From NCBI RefSeq assembly GCF_003254665.1, contig NZ_QHGY01000001.1, forward strand, positions 868,001 to 932,000: DNA of 64,000 bases, in the 5' to 3' direction. Source of the DNA: Billgrantia lactosivorans (GTDB lineage: Bacteria; Pseudomonadota; Gammaproteobacteria; Pseudomonadales; Halomonadaceae). The notes under the pieces were generated by a model, which worked only from the letters and a program-made list of their open reading frames with translations, was not told where the DNA came from and searched no databases. Below are positions 44,143 to 53,049 of this stretch, in pieces. Position 1 is the first letter of the stretch. The number at the start of each line of letters is the position of its first letter. A program made the translations under genes and the position numbers.

Positions 44143-44937
44143 TCAATCCGCGAAGTCGGCATCGTCGAACTCACCGTCATCGAAGTCGGCGTCGTCGAAG
44201 TCGAAATCGAAGTCGTCGCTGGCGAAGGGGTCGTCGCCCTGTTCGCCGTCGGAGACCTCGAAGCGCCGGCGCTGCAGGTAGGCATCGCGAATGAAGACAT
44301 AACGGTCCCCGCGGATCATCTCCTCCTGGTCGAGGAAACCGGCCCGAACGTCGATGATGCGCAGCGCGGTCAACGCGTAGCGCACCTGATCCTCCTCGAC
44401 GTAGGTCAGCGGATAGGTGTACATGTCGAGCGGCAGGCCGGAGGTATCCCTGACCGTGCTCGGCCCCAGCAGCGGCAGCACCAGGTAGGGCCCTTCGTCC
44501 ACGCCCCAGACGCCCAGGGTCTGACCGAAATCCTCCTCGTCGGCGGTGATCCCCATGTGGGTGGCGAAGTCCCACAGGCCGGCGATGCCCACCGTCGAGT
44601 TGATCAGGAAGCGCGAGGTGGAGAGCCCGGCATTGGCGGGCTTGGCCTGCAGCAGGCTGTTGAGCGTGGTGCGAATCTCGCCGAGGTTGGAGAAGAAGTT
44701 GCCGACGCCGGTCTGCACCGGCTGCGGCGTCACGCGGCGATAGCCGCGCGCGACGGGTTTGAGCACCGTCCGGTCGATCGCCTCGTTGAACGAGAACACG
44801 CGGCGATTGAAGCCCTCCCAGGGGTCGTCGGGGTGGCGATCCTCCTCCGCCACCCGCCCGGCACAGCCCGCCAGCAGGGCCAGTGCCGCCAGGGCGACCA
44901 GGAGGCGGGTGACAAAACCGGTCTGCTTGACGACCAT
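44143..44937 (-). CDS. mlaA: Outer-membrane lipid-asymmetry lipoprotein MlaA (VacJ)
   Basis: A 264-aa lipoprotein (signal ending LALLAGC) of the Mla pathway, which removes misplaced phospholipids from the outer leaflet and hands them to MlaC. Family blocks: DPWEGFNRRVFSFNEAID (core DPWEGFNR), NFFSNLGEIRTTLNSLLQ and STVGIAGLWDFA, then LPLLGPSTVRD. The last 30 or so residues are an Asp/Phe-rich tail (DDFDFDFDDADFDDGEFDD) that ordinary MlaA proteins lack. Confidence 0.93.
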   Translation of the reverse strand: MVVKQTGFVTRLLVALAALALLAGCAGRVAEEDRHPDDPWEGFNRRVFSFNEAIDRTVLKPVARGYRRVTPQPVQTGVGNFFSNLGEIRTTLNSLLQAKPANAGLSTSRFLINSTVGIAGLWDFATHMGITADEEDFGQTLGVWGVDEGPYLVLPLLGPSTVRDTSGLPLDMYTYPLTYVEEDQVRYALTALRIIDVRAGFLDQEEMIRGDRYVFIRDAYLQRRRFEVSDGEQGDDPFASDDFDFDFDDADFDDGEFDDADFAD

Positions 44938-44976
44938 CGGATACCTCTCCTCATGGTGTTGGCGTAAGGCGATGCA

Positions 44977-46101
44977 TCACAGACGACGCACCACCACGCA
45001 GCCGGCACTGTACCCGGCACCGAACGAGCAGACCACCCCCAATGCACCCGGCGACAGGTCGGCATGGTGCAGGTGGAAGGCGATGATCGAGCCCGCCGAG
45101 CTGGTGTTGGCGTAGCGGTCGAGAATGATCGGCGCCTGGCCCGGCTCGGGATCGTGGCCCAGCACGCGGCGCGCGATCAGGTCATTCATGTGACGATTGG
45201 CCTGGTGCAGCCACAGGCGCGTGACCGCTTCTCCGGACAGCCCGAGGCTGGCCAGGTGGTCGCTGATCAGCGCCGCCACCATGGGGCAGACCTCTTTGAA
45301 CACGCGCCTGCCTTCCTGCACGAACAGCTTGTCGCTGGCCAGGGGGTCGCTGTCGGTGACCCGGTTGAGGAAGCCCGCATTGTTGCGGATGGCGTTGGAG
45401 AAGCGCGTGGCCAGGCGCGTGCCCAGGATCTCGAAGCGGGTCCCGGCGGTCGCCAGCGCGGCATCCTCCAACACGATGGCGGTACAGGCATCGCCGAAGA
45501 TGAAGTGGCTGTCGCGGTCGCGGAAGTTGAGGTGGGCCGAGCAGATCTCGGGATTGACCACCAGCGCGCGGCGGATGTTGCCACCGCGGATGGCGCTGGC
45601 CGCCAGGTCGATGGCGAAGGTCGCCGAGCTGCAGGCCACGTTCATGTCGAAGGCGTGCCCCCGGGTCCCCAGCCGCGCCTGCAGCTCCACCGCCACCGCC
45701 GGGTAGGCACGCTCCAGGTTGGAGCAGGCCACGATCACCATGTCGATGTCGCCGGCCTCGACGCCGGCGGCCGAAAGCGCCTGCTGCGCGGCTGAAAGTC
45801 CCATCTCGCACTGGATCGAAGGCTCGTCGTTGCCGCGCTGCGGCAGGCGTGGACGCATGCGGTCGGGGTCGAGGATGCCGGCGGCATCCATCACGTAGCG
45901 GCTGTGGATACCCGAGGCCTTGACGATGAAATCGCTGCTGGAGTGCGGCAGCGGCTCGCGCTCGCCGGCCTCGATGGCGGCGGCGTGCCGTGCGTTCTCG
46001 GCGTCCACCCAGGCATTGAACGAGGCCACCAGGGCATCGTTGTCGATGGCGTGCTCCGGCGTGAAGAGTCCCGTACCGGTAATCACGACGTCTGTCATCA
46101 T
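44977..46101 (-). CDS. Beta-ketoacyl-ACP synthase III-type enzyme (FabH-like)
   Basis: A 374-aa thiolase-fold condensing enzyme with the KAS III triad: Cys157 in NVACSSATFAI, His in WLHQANRHM and Asn in RYANTSSAGS. It is longer than E. coli FabH through an insertion in residues about 30-65 (WVDAENARHAAAIEAGERE), as in a Pseudomonas subgroup. It may start fatty-acid synthesis from acetyl- or medium-chain acyl-CoA; the primer is not known. Two adjacent ATGs (46101, 46098) follow GAGGGAG. It does not sit with other fab genes. Confidence 0.9.
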   Translation of the reverse strand: MMTDVVITGTGLFTPEHAIDNDALVASFNAWVDAENARHAAAIEAGEREPLPHSSSDFIVKASGIHSRYVMDAAGILDPDRMRPRLPQRGNDEPSIQCEMGLSAAQQALSAAGVEAGDIDMVIVACSNLERAYPAVAVELQARLGTRGHAFDMNVACSSATFAIDLAASAIRGGNIRRALVVNPEICSAHLNFRDRDSHFIFGDACTAIVLEDAALATAGTRFEILGTRLATRFSNAIRNNAGFLNRVTDSDPLASDKLFVQEGRRVFKEVCPMVAALISDHLASLGLSGEAVTRLWLHQANRHMNDLIARRVLGHDPEPGQAPIILDRYANTSSAGSIIAFHLHHADLSPGALGVVCSFGAGYSAGCVVVRRL

Positions 46102-46183
46102 CTTCTCCCTCGTGCGGCCATCTCGCCGCAGGTTCGGCATCGGCGCAGCGATGCCTGATGTCTCGTATGTCGGCATGCCAAGA

Positions 46184-49100
46184 TCAGCCTTGACCATGCC
46201 CCACCAGCTCTGCCCAGCGCCGCTCGAGGCGCTTGACGGAAACCGGCATGCGGGTTCCGAGCTGCTGGGCGAACAGCGACACCCGCAGCTCCTCGATCCA
46301 CCAGCCGAACTCCACCAGCTCGGGATCCTCGTGGCCGCCGCGGCGCTGGCTCTCGCGTCGTGCCGCCAGGCGCGCCTCGAAGTCCTGGACCTCCTGCATG
46401 TGCATCTGGTCGCGCATGCGCTCGCGCGGCGCCTTCTCCAGCCGGATCAGCGCCGCCTCCATGTAGCGCGGGTACTCCTCGAGCCACTCGCCCGCCTCGC
46501 AGACGAAGCCGGGATGCACCAGCCGCTGCATCTGTGCCTTGATGTCACTGTATACCAGGGCCAGCGCCAGGTTCAGGTTGCCCTTCAGCGCCTTGGTCAC
46601 GGCCAGGTGGCCTTCGAGCGAGCGCTTGAGCGTGGCGACGAGCGCCTCGGCGGTCGGCAACAGCTCGGCACGGGTCGCCTCGAGCCGCGCCGCGAGCTCG
46701 CCGGCCGAGCGCGGCAGCGGTGCGCTCGCCACGCTGCGGGCGAAGACCGCCTCGACCACGTCGTCGAGCAGTTCGCGCTTGCTGCCCACCTTGGTGAACA
46801 GCAGCGCACACGCCTCGAGCCCCTTGAGCCGCTGGATGGCACGCACCTGGTCCGGCAGACGGGTCATGGCCAGCCGCACCACGCCGCGTCGATGGGCCTG
46901 CTCGGCCTTGCCCGGGTGATCGAACAGCTCGACACGGAAGGCGTCGCCCTCCGGTACCAGGGCCGGATAGGCCTCGACCCGGATGCCCGCCTGGGTGGTC
47001 ACCCGCGAGGCCGGCAGCGGCGATTCCGGCAGGCCATCGACGTCGGGCGCCTCGCTCACCTCGGCGGCCAGCGCCCGGGCGCCCTCGCCCGCCGCGGCTT
47101 CGAAGCGTCGCTCGAGCTCGCGTACGTCGCGCCCCTGCCCCAGCGTCCGCCCCTGGTGGTCGACCACGCGGACGTTCATCACCAGATGCGGCTCCAACTG
47201 GTCGTAGCGCCAGTCGTCGGGATGCACCCGGACCCCGGTGCGGCGGCGCAGGAACTCGCCCAGCGCCTCGCTGAGCGGGACGTCGTCGGGCGTCAGCGTT
47301 TCCAGTGCGGCGTCGACCCAATCGGGGATCGGCACCACCTGGCGCCGGATCGCCTTGGGCAGCGACTTGAGCAGCGCAATGCACTTCTCGCGCAGCAGCC
47401 CCGGCACCAGCCACTCGAGTCGTGCCCGCGGCAGCTGGGGCAGCATCGCGGCCGGCGCCGTCAGGGTCACACCGTCGTCCGGCGCCCCCGGCTCGAAGCG
47501 ATAGTCGAGCGGGTAGCGCACGCCGCCGAGCACCAGCTCGTCGGGATACTGGGTCTCGGTGACCTCCGCCGCCACCCGTGCGAGCAGTGCGGCACGGTCG
47601 AACTTGAGGATGCCGGGGTCCTGCGCCTCGGCCTTCCTGCGCCACGCCTCGAAGCCCTTGCCGTTGACGATGTCCTCGGGAATTCGCTCGTCGTAGAAGG
47701 CGAACAGGGTCTCCTCGTCGACCAGGATGTCGCGCCGGCGAGCCCGGTCCTCGAGCTCCTCGACCTCCGCCACCAGGGCGCGATTGTAGTCGAAGAATTC
47801 GCCCTGGGTGCGAAAATCGCCTTCCACCAGGGCGCGGCGAATGAACAGCTCGCGCGCCTCACGCGGGGCGATGGGGCCGTAGTGCACGTTGCGCCCGCTG
47901 ACGATGGGCAGGCCGAACAGCGTGACCTGCTCCCTGGCCACCACCTGCGCACGCTTCATCTCCCAGTGCGGCTCGCTGTAGCTGCGCTTGACCAGATGCC
48001 CGGCCGCCGGCTCGATCCATTGCGGCTCGATCCTGGCCACGGTGCGGGCGAACAGCCGGGTGGTCTCGACCAGTTCGAAGGCCATCAGCCACTTGGGGGA
48101 CTTCCTGGCCAGCCCCGAGCCCGGGTGGATGACGAACTTGCGGTTGCGCGCGCCCAGGTACTCGCGGTTCTCGGTGAGCATGCCCAGGTGCGAGAGCAGC
48201 CCCGGCAGCAGCGCCTTGTGCAGCTGCACGGCACTCTGCCGGCTCGCCTGCTGACGAGCCTGGTCATGCCCTTCTCCGTCTTGCCCAGGCTCGGGCAGCG
48301 GCGCGGGCGGCGGCACCTCGATCTCCATCTCGCGCAGCAGCTGGCGCAGTTGGCGGAAGGTGTCATGCCATTCACGCAAGCGAAGGTAGTTGAGGTAGTG
48401 CTCCTTGCACCAGCGCCGCAGGCGGTTGCCGGAGAGTTCCTCGCGGGCCGCCTCGAAGCCCTGCCACAGGTTGAGCAGGGCGACGAAATCGGAGTCAGGG
48501 TCGTGCCAGCGACGGTGGGCCTGGTCGGCGGACTCGCGCTTCTCCGCCGGGCGGTCGCGGGGGTCCTGCACGGCCAGGGCCGAGACCACCACCAGCACGT
48601 CGCGCAGGCCGCCCTGCTCGGCGCCGGCCAGCACCATGCGCGCCAGGCGCGGGTCGATCGGCAGGCGCGCGAGCTTGCGCCCCATCGGCGTCAGGCGGTT
48701 GCCCTCGTCCACCGCCCCCAGCTCGAAGAGCAGGCGAAAGCCATCCTTGATGAAGCGCGAGTCGGGCGGGTCGACGAAGGGAAAGCGCTCGATGTCGCCG
48801 AGTCCCAGGGACAGCATCGACAGGATCACCGAGGCCAGGTTGGTGCGGCGGATCTCGGGGTCGGTGAATTCGGGCCGGGAGAGGAAATCCTCCTCGTCGT
48901 AGAGGCGGATGCAGACCCCCTCGGCTACGCGCCCGCAGCGCCCCTTGCGCTGGTCGGCGCTGGCCTGGCTGACCGGCTCCACCGGCAGGCGCTGGATCTT
49001 GGCCCGGTAGCTGTAGCGGCTGATGCGCACCAGCCCCGGATCGATCACGTAGCGAATGCCGGGCACCGTCAGCGAGGTCTCGGCGACGTTGGTGGCCAGC

Positions 49101-50212
49101 ACGATGCGCCGCCCGGCGTGGGGCGCGAAGACGCGGTTCTGCTCGGCGTTGGAGAGCCGCGCATAGAGCGGCAGGATCTCGGTGGCCTTGAGCTCGGCGC
49201 GACGCAGGGTGTCGGCGGTCTCGCGAATCTCGCGCTCGCCGGGCAGGAACACCAGGATGTCACGGGGGCCGTGGAACCAGCGCTTGTCGCGCTCGATCTG
49301 CTCGATCTCCTCCACCGCGTGCAGGATGCCCTCCTGCAGGGTGCGGTCGTCCTCGTCCTCCTCCACGCGCACCAGCGGCCGGTAGCGCACCTCCACCGGG
49401 TAGGTGCGCCCGGACACCTCCACCACCGGGGCGGGCCTGGGCTCGCCGTCGGCGCCGGGCAGGGCGAAGTGCTCGGCGAAGCGCGCCACGTCGAAGGTCG
49501 CCGAGGTGATGATTACCTTGAGCTCGGGCCGGCGCGGCAGCAGGCGCTTGAGGTAGCCGAGCAGGAAGTCGATGTTGAGGCTGCGCTCGTGGGCCTCGTC
49601 GATGACGATCGCCTCGTAGCGGCTGAGATCCGGGTCGTGGCGCGTCTCGGCCAGCAGGATACCGTCGGTCATCAGCTTGACCAGGGTGTCGTCGCCGGTC
49701 TGGTCGGTGAAGCGCACCTGATAGCCCACCTGGTCGCCCAGCGGCACCTCGAGTTCCTCGGCCAGACGCGTGGCCACCGAGCGCGCCGCCAGCCGCCGCG
49801 GCTGGGTGTGGCCGATCAGGCCGCGCCGCCCCAGGCCCAGCTCCAGGCACAGCTTGGGCAGTTGGGTGGTCTTGCCCGAGCCGGTCTCGCCGGCCACCAC
49901 CACCACCTGGTGCTCGCGCAGCGCGGCGAGGATCTCGTCGCGGCGCTCGGCCACCGGCAGCGCGGGAGGGTAGTTCAGCGTCACCGGGCGCGCCATGCGC
50001 CTGGCCGCCAGCGCCGCGGAGCGCTCGATGCCGCGGGCCGCCTCGGCCAGGCCGCGGTCCACCGGCTTGCCCTCCCGCAGGCGCCGCGCCAGGCTGTTCA
50101 GCCGGCGCGCAAGTGCCTCGCGGTCGCGCAACATGACCTCGCCCAGCGCCCGCTCGAGGCGGCGCAGCTCGGTCTTGTCATCGGTGTAGCCAGTGGGAGT
50201 TGCGGTGCTCAC
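46184..50212 (-). CDS. hrpA: ATP-dependent RNA helicase HrpA
   Basis: A 1342-aa DEAH-box helicase. Walker A GETGSGKTTQLPKLCL, DEAH in VIDEAHERSLN, then SATFD, FLPGEREI, TNVAETSLT and QRKGRCGR, followed by the helicase-associated/OB regions and the long C-terminal DUF3418 domain. HrpA is linked to rescue of stalled ribosomes and to mRNA processing in E. coli. Full length and intact. Preceded by the fadD terminator. Confidence 0.95.
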   Translation of the reverse strand: MSTATPTGYTDDKTELRRLERALGEVMLRDREALARRLNSLARRLREGKPVDRGLAEAARGIERSAALAARRMARPVTLNYPPALPVAERRDEILAALREHQVVVVAGETGSGKTTQLPKLCLELGLGRRGLIGHTQPRRLAARSVATRLAEELEVPLGDQVGYQVRFTDQTGDDTLVKLMTDGILLAETRHDPDLSRYEAIVIDEAHERSLNIDFLLGYLKRLLPRRPELKVIITSATFDVARFAEHFALPGADGEPRPAPVVEVSGRTYPVEVRYRPLVRVEEDEDDRTLQEGILHAVEEIEQIERDKRWFHGPRDILVFLPGEREIRETADTLRRAELKATEILPLYARLSNAEQNRVFAPHAGRRIVLATNVAETSLTVPGIRYVIDPGLVRISRYSYRAKIQRLPVEPVSQASADQRKGRCGRVAEGVCIRLYDEEDFLSRPEFTDPEIRRTNLASVILSMLSLGLGDIERFPFVDPPDSRFIKDGFRLLFELGAVDEGNRLTPMGRKLARLPIDPRLARMVLAGAEQGGLRDVLVVVSALAVQDPRDRPAEKRESADQAHRRWHDPDSDFVALLNLWQGFEAAREELSGNRLRRWCKEHYLNYLRLREWHDTFRQLRQLLREMEIEVPPPAPLPEPGQDGEGHDQARQQASRQSAVQLHKALLPGLLSHLGMLTENREYLGARNRKFVIHPGSGLARKSPKWLMAFELVETTRLFARTVARIEPQWIEPAAGHLVKRSYSEPHWEMKRAQVVAREQVTLFGLPIVSGRNVHYGPIAPREARELFIRRALVEGDFRTQGEFFDYNRALVAEVEELEDRARRRDILVDEETLFAFYDERIPEDIVNGKGFEAWRRKAEAQDPGILKFDRAALLARVAAEVTETQYPDELVLGGVRYPLDYRFEPGAPDDGVTLTAPAAMLPQLPRARLEWLVPGLLREKCIALLKSLPKAIRRQVVPIPDWVDAALETLTPDDVPLSEALGEFLRRRTGVRVHPDDWRYDQLEPHLVMNVRVVDHQGRTLGQGRDVRELERRFEAAAGEGARALAAEVSEAPDVDGLPESPLPASRVTTQAGIRVEAYPALVPEGDAFRVELFDHPGKAEQAHRRGVVRLAMTRLPDQVRAIQRLKGLEACALLFTKVGSKRELLDDVVEAVFARSVASAPLPRSAGELAARLEATRAELLPTAEALVATLKRSLEGHLAVTKALKGNLNLALALVYSDIKAQMQRLVHPGFVCEAGEWLEEYPRYMEAALIRLEKAPRERMRDQMHMQEVQDFEARLAARRESQRRGGHEDPELVEFGWWIEELRVSLFAQQLGTRMPVSVKRLERRWAELVGHGQG

Positions 50213-50231
50213 GAAACGCCTCTTGCCATGG

Positions 50232-50270
50232 AAAAACCTGCCCGCCCCGGGTGTGCCGGGGCGGGCAGGT
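50232..50270 (-). terminator. Strong Rho-independent terminator of fadD
   Basis: A 15-bp perfect stem (50236-50250 with 50256-50270, ACCTGCCCGCCCCGG and its complement) followed on the minus strand by a T-run at 50236-50232, 65 bp past the fadD stop and 20 bp before the hrpA start. Confidence 0.88.
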
Positions 50271-50334
50271 CATTGTAACGCTGCGGGCCGGAAGTCGGCC
50301 AATGTCAGCGGCGCGAGGTCGGACCGGTGCCGTG

Positions 50335-52002
50335 CTAGCGCGGCTCCTGCTCGTCGCGCAGCTGGCGCCGCAGCACCTTGCCGACGTTGGTCTTGGGCAG
50401 CTCGTCGCGGAACTCGACGAAGCGGGGCACCTTGTAGCCGGCCAGCTCCTTCTTGCACCACTCGCGCAGGCTCTTCTCGTCCAGGCTCTCGTCCCGGGCG
50501 ACCACGAACAGCTTGACCGCCTCGCCGCTGTCCTCGTCGGGCACCCCGACCGCCGCCGACTCGACCACGCCCGGGTGCTTGGCGACGACGTCCTCGACCT
50601 CGTTGGGATAGACGTTGAAGCCCGACACCAGGATCATGTCCTTCTTGCGATCGACAATCCTGATGTAACCGTCCTCCTGCAGCACGGCGATGTCGCCGGT
50701 ATGGAACCAGCCGTCGTCGGTCAGCACCTTGGCGGTTTCCTCGTCGAGGTTCCAGTAGCCCTTCATCACCTGGGGCCCCCTGACGCAGAGCTCCCCCGGC
50801 TCGCCCAGCGGCAGGGTGTTGCCGTCGGCGTCGACCACCTTCACCGCGGTGCCCGCCACCGGCTTGCCGATGGTGCCGAGCTGGATGGCGTCGATCGGGT
50901 TGAAGCTGACGATCGGGGCCGTCTCGGTGAGCCCGTAGCCCTCGGCGATGGGACAGCCGGTGATCTCCTCCCAGCGGTTCGCCACGGCCTTGGTCAGCGC
51001 CATGCCTCCGGAAATCGTCAGATGCAGGCGCGAGAAGTCGAGCTTGCGGAAATCCTCGCGGTTGCACAGCGCATTGAACAGGGTATTGAGGCCGATGAAG
51101 CCGGTGAACTTGACCTTCTGCAGCTCCTTGACGAAGTTGTCCAGGTCGCGGGGGTTGGTGATCAGGATCGAGTGGTTGCCGGTTTCCATCAAGAACAGGC
51201 AGTTCACCGTGAAGGTGTAGATGTGGTAGACCGGCAGCGGCGCGATCACCACCTCCTTGCCCTGGTCCAGGCCGGGCCCGATCGCCCCCTCTGCCTGGAG
51301 CATGTTGGCCACCAGGTTGCAGTGGGTGAGCATGGTGCCCTTGGGCATGCCGGTGGTGCCCCCGGTGTACTGCAGCGCGGCGATGTCGTCGAGGCCCCGC
51401 TCAACCTCGCGGTGCTGGCGCGAGGCGCCCTCCTTCAGCGCCTTGCGGAACGGTACCGCCATCGGTAGCGAGTAGGACGGCACCATCTTCTTGACGTGCT
51501 TGACCACGGCATTGATCAGGAAGCGCTTGGGGAAGCCGTGGAGGTCGCCCAGCTCGGTGACCAGCACGTGCTCAATGTCGGTGCGATCGAGCACCTTCTC
51601 GAGCTTGCTCGCCATGTTGGCCAGGATCAGGATCGCCCGTGCCCCCGAGTCCTTGAACTGGTGGGCCATCTCGCGCTCGGTATAGAGCGGGTTGGTGTTG
51701 ACCACCACCAGCCCGGCGCGCAGGGCGCCGAACACCGCTACCGGAAACTGCAGCACGTTGGGCAGTTGGATGGCGATGCGATCGCCCGGCTGCAGCCCGG
51801 TCTCGTGCTGCAGCCAGGCGGCAAAATCGGCCGAGAGTCGATCGAGTTCGGCGAAGGTGAGGGTCTGCCCCATGCAGGTGAATGCCGGGTTGTCGGCAAA
51901 GCGTTTCACCGCCGCATGGAAGACGTCCATCAGCGATCGATACTTCTCCATGCCCTTCAGCTCGGGACCGTTGAGGATACCGGCGTTGGCTTGCTCACTC
52001 AT
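50335..52002 (-). CDS. fadD: Long-chain fatty acid-CoA ligase FadD
   Basis: A 555-aa ANL ligase: ATP loop YTGGTTGMPKG, GYGLTETAP, the GWFHTGDIA and DRKKDMILVSGFNVYPNEVE hinge (core DRKKDMI), and the catalytic Lys in LPKTNVGKVLRR. It activates imported fatty acids at the inner membrane for beta-oxidation. The ATG at 52002 has GGAGA upstream. Only one fadD is seen here, whereas many pseudomonads have two in tandem. A possible PsrA-like half-site stands upstream of its promoter. Confidence 0.93.
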   Translation of the reverse strand: MSEQANAGILNGPELKGMEKYRSLMDVFHAAVKRFADNPAFTCMGQTLTFAELDRLSADFAAWLQHETGLQPGDRIAIQLPNVLQFPVAVFGALRAGLVVVNTNPLYTEREMAHQFKDSGARAILILANMASKLEKVLDRTDIEHVLVTELGDLHGFPKRFLINAVVKHVKKMVPSYSLPMAVPFRKALKEGASRQHREVERGLDDIAALQYTGGTTGMPKGTMLTHCNLVANMLQAEGAIGPGLDQGKEVVIAPLPVYHIYTFTVNCLFLMETGNHSILITNPRDLDNFVKELQKVKFTGFIGLNTLFNALCNREDFRKLDFSRLHLTISGGMALTKAVANRWEEITGCPIAEGYGLTETAPIVSFNPIDAIQLGTIGKPVAGTAVKVVDADGNTLPLGEPGELCVRGPQVMKGYWNLDEETAKVLTDDGWFHTGDIAVLQEDGYIRIVDRKKDMILVSGFNVYPNEVEDVVAKHPGVVESAAVGVPDEDSGEAVKLFVVARDESLDEKSLREWCKKELAGYKVPRFVEFRDELPKTNVGKVLRRQLRDEQEPR

Positions 52003-52082
52003 TGGCGCTATCTCCACAGCATCGTCGACGGCGGTCGCTCGTCCCTCGACCTCGTCCGTTGTTATTTTGACTGGCCCCTAAC

Positions 52083-52110
52083 GATATACCAGGCACGGCA
52101 CGGCTGTAAA
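52083..52110 (-). promoter_or_regulatory. Predicted promoter of fadD
   Basis: Minus strand TTTACA (52110-52105), a 16-bp spacer and TATATC (52088-52083), about 80 bp before the start. Confidence 0.5.
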
Positions 52111-52119
52111 ACGCACGAT

Positions 52120-52134
52120 TGAAACAACCGTTCA
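52120..52134. promoter_or_regulatory. Weak dyad upstream of the fadD promoter
   Basis: TGAAAC-AACC-GTTCA: one PsrA-like half-site (GAAAC) and a degenerate second one, 9 bp upstream of the -35. Much poorer than the site at 24488. Confidence 0.3.
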
Positions 52135-52221
52135 GTCAAGACCGTCCAAAACGTTGGCAACGCCTTGACTGACAAACTGGGCAAAAGGCGTGAGAAAGGC
52201 AAGTCACCCGGAAGCATGACC

Positions 52222-53049
52222 TCAGTGGCCGACGGGCGACTCGGCAACCAGGCGCGCGACGATACGCCCGTGGCGCCACACCAGCAGCTCGCCCGGCGCC
52301 ATGCGGACCCAGGCCTCGTTGCAGGTCAGGGGCTCGGTGGCGATCACCGAGACGACGTCGTCGGGCGTGGTGTGCTCGGCGAAGTTGACCGTGAGTTCGG
52401 CATCGGAGAGCTCGGCGCTGCCGAACGGGGCGCGGCGGGTGATGTGGGCCAGCTTGGTCGAACAGTAGGTGTAGAGGAACTCGCCGTCAGCCAGCAGCAG
52501 GTTGAACACGCCCTTGCCCCGCAGCGTCTCGCACAGGCCATGGAGCCGCCGCCACAGCGCCGCGTGACGCTCGCTCAAGCTGGCGTCGCATGTCGTCAGC
52601 GGGGGCGCCTCGGGGAAGCGCTCGCGCAGGGCGGCCAGCAGCCAGCAGAAGGCGTGTTCGCTGTCGGTGTCGCCCACCGGGCGGTAGAAGCTCAGCGGCA
52701 GCTCCTGCCATGCCTCGAGCTGACCGTTGTGCGCGTAGCACCAGGTGCGGCCCCACATTTCGCGGGTGAACGGGTGGGTATTGGCCAGGCGCACTTCGCC
52801 GACGTTGGCCTGACGGATATGGCTGATGGCGATGTGCGACTTGATCGGATAGTCGGTAATCAGCCTGGCAATGGGGGAACGCACCGAGGGATGCGGGTCG
52901 CGAAAGTCGCGATAGCCGCCCGCCTCGTAGAAGGCGATGCCCCAGCCGTCGCGGTGCGGCCCGGTACCGCCGCCGCGATGCAGAAAGCCGGTGAAGCTGA
53001 AGCAGATGTCGGTGGGCACGTTGGCACTCATGCCCAACAGTTCACACAT
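52222..53049 (-). CDS. yafJ: Class II glutamine amidotransferase (YafJ family)
   Basis: A 275-aa Ntn-type amidotransferase: nucleophile Cys2 exposed after Met removal (MCELLGMSANVPTD), then HRGGGTGPHRDGWGIAFY, NTHPF and YAHNGQLE. The synthase partner that would use the released ammonia is not encoded in the protein and its product is unknown. The start overlaps the VWA gene stop by 8 bp (ATGTGTGA). Third gene of a membrane protein-VWA-amidotransferase unit. Confidence 0.9.
   Translation of the reverse strand: MCELLGMSANVPTDICFSFTGFLHRGGGTGPHRDGWGIAFYEAGGYRDFRDPHPSVRSPIARLITDYPIKSHIAISHIRQANVGEVRLANTHPFTREMWGRTWCYAHNGQLEAWQELPLSFYRPVGDTDSEHAFCWLLAALRERFPEAPPLTTCDASLSERHAALWRRLHGLCETLRGKGVFNLLLADGEFLYTYCSTKLAHITRRAPFGSAELSDAELTVNFAEHTTPDDVVSVIATEPLTCNEAWVRMAPGELLVWRHGRIVARLVAESPVGH

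Noticed and set aside
45920-50278. Plus-strand open frame of about 1450 codons opposite hrpA
   Set aside because: Antisense shadow of hrpA and the FabH-like gene; no domain, biased composition.
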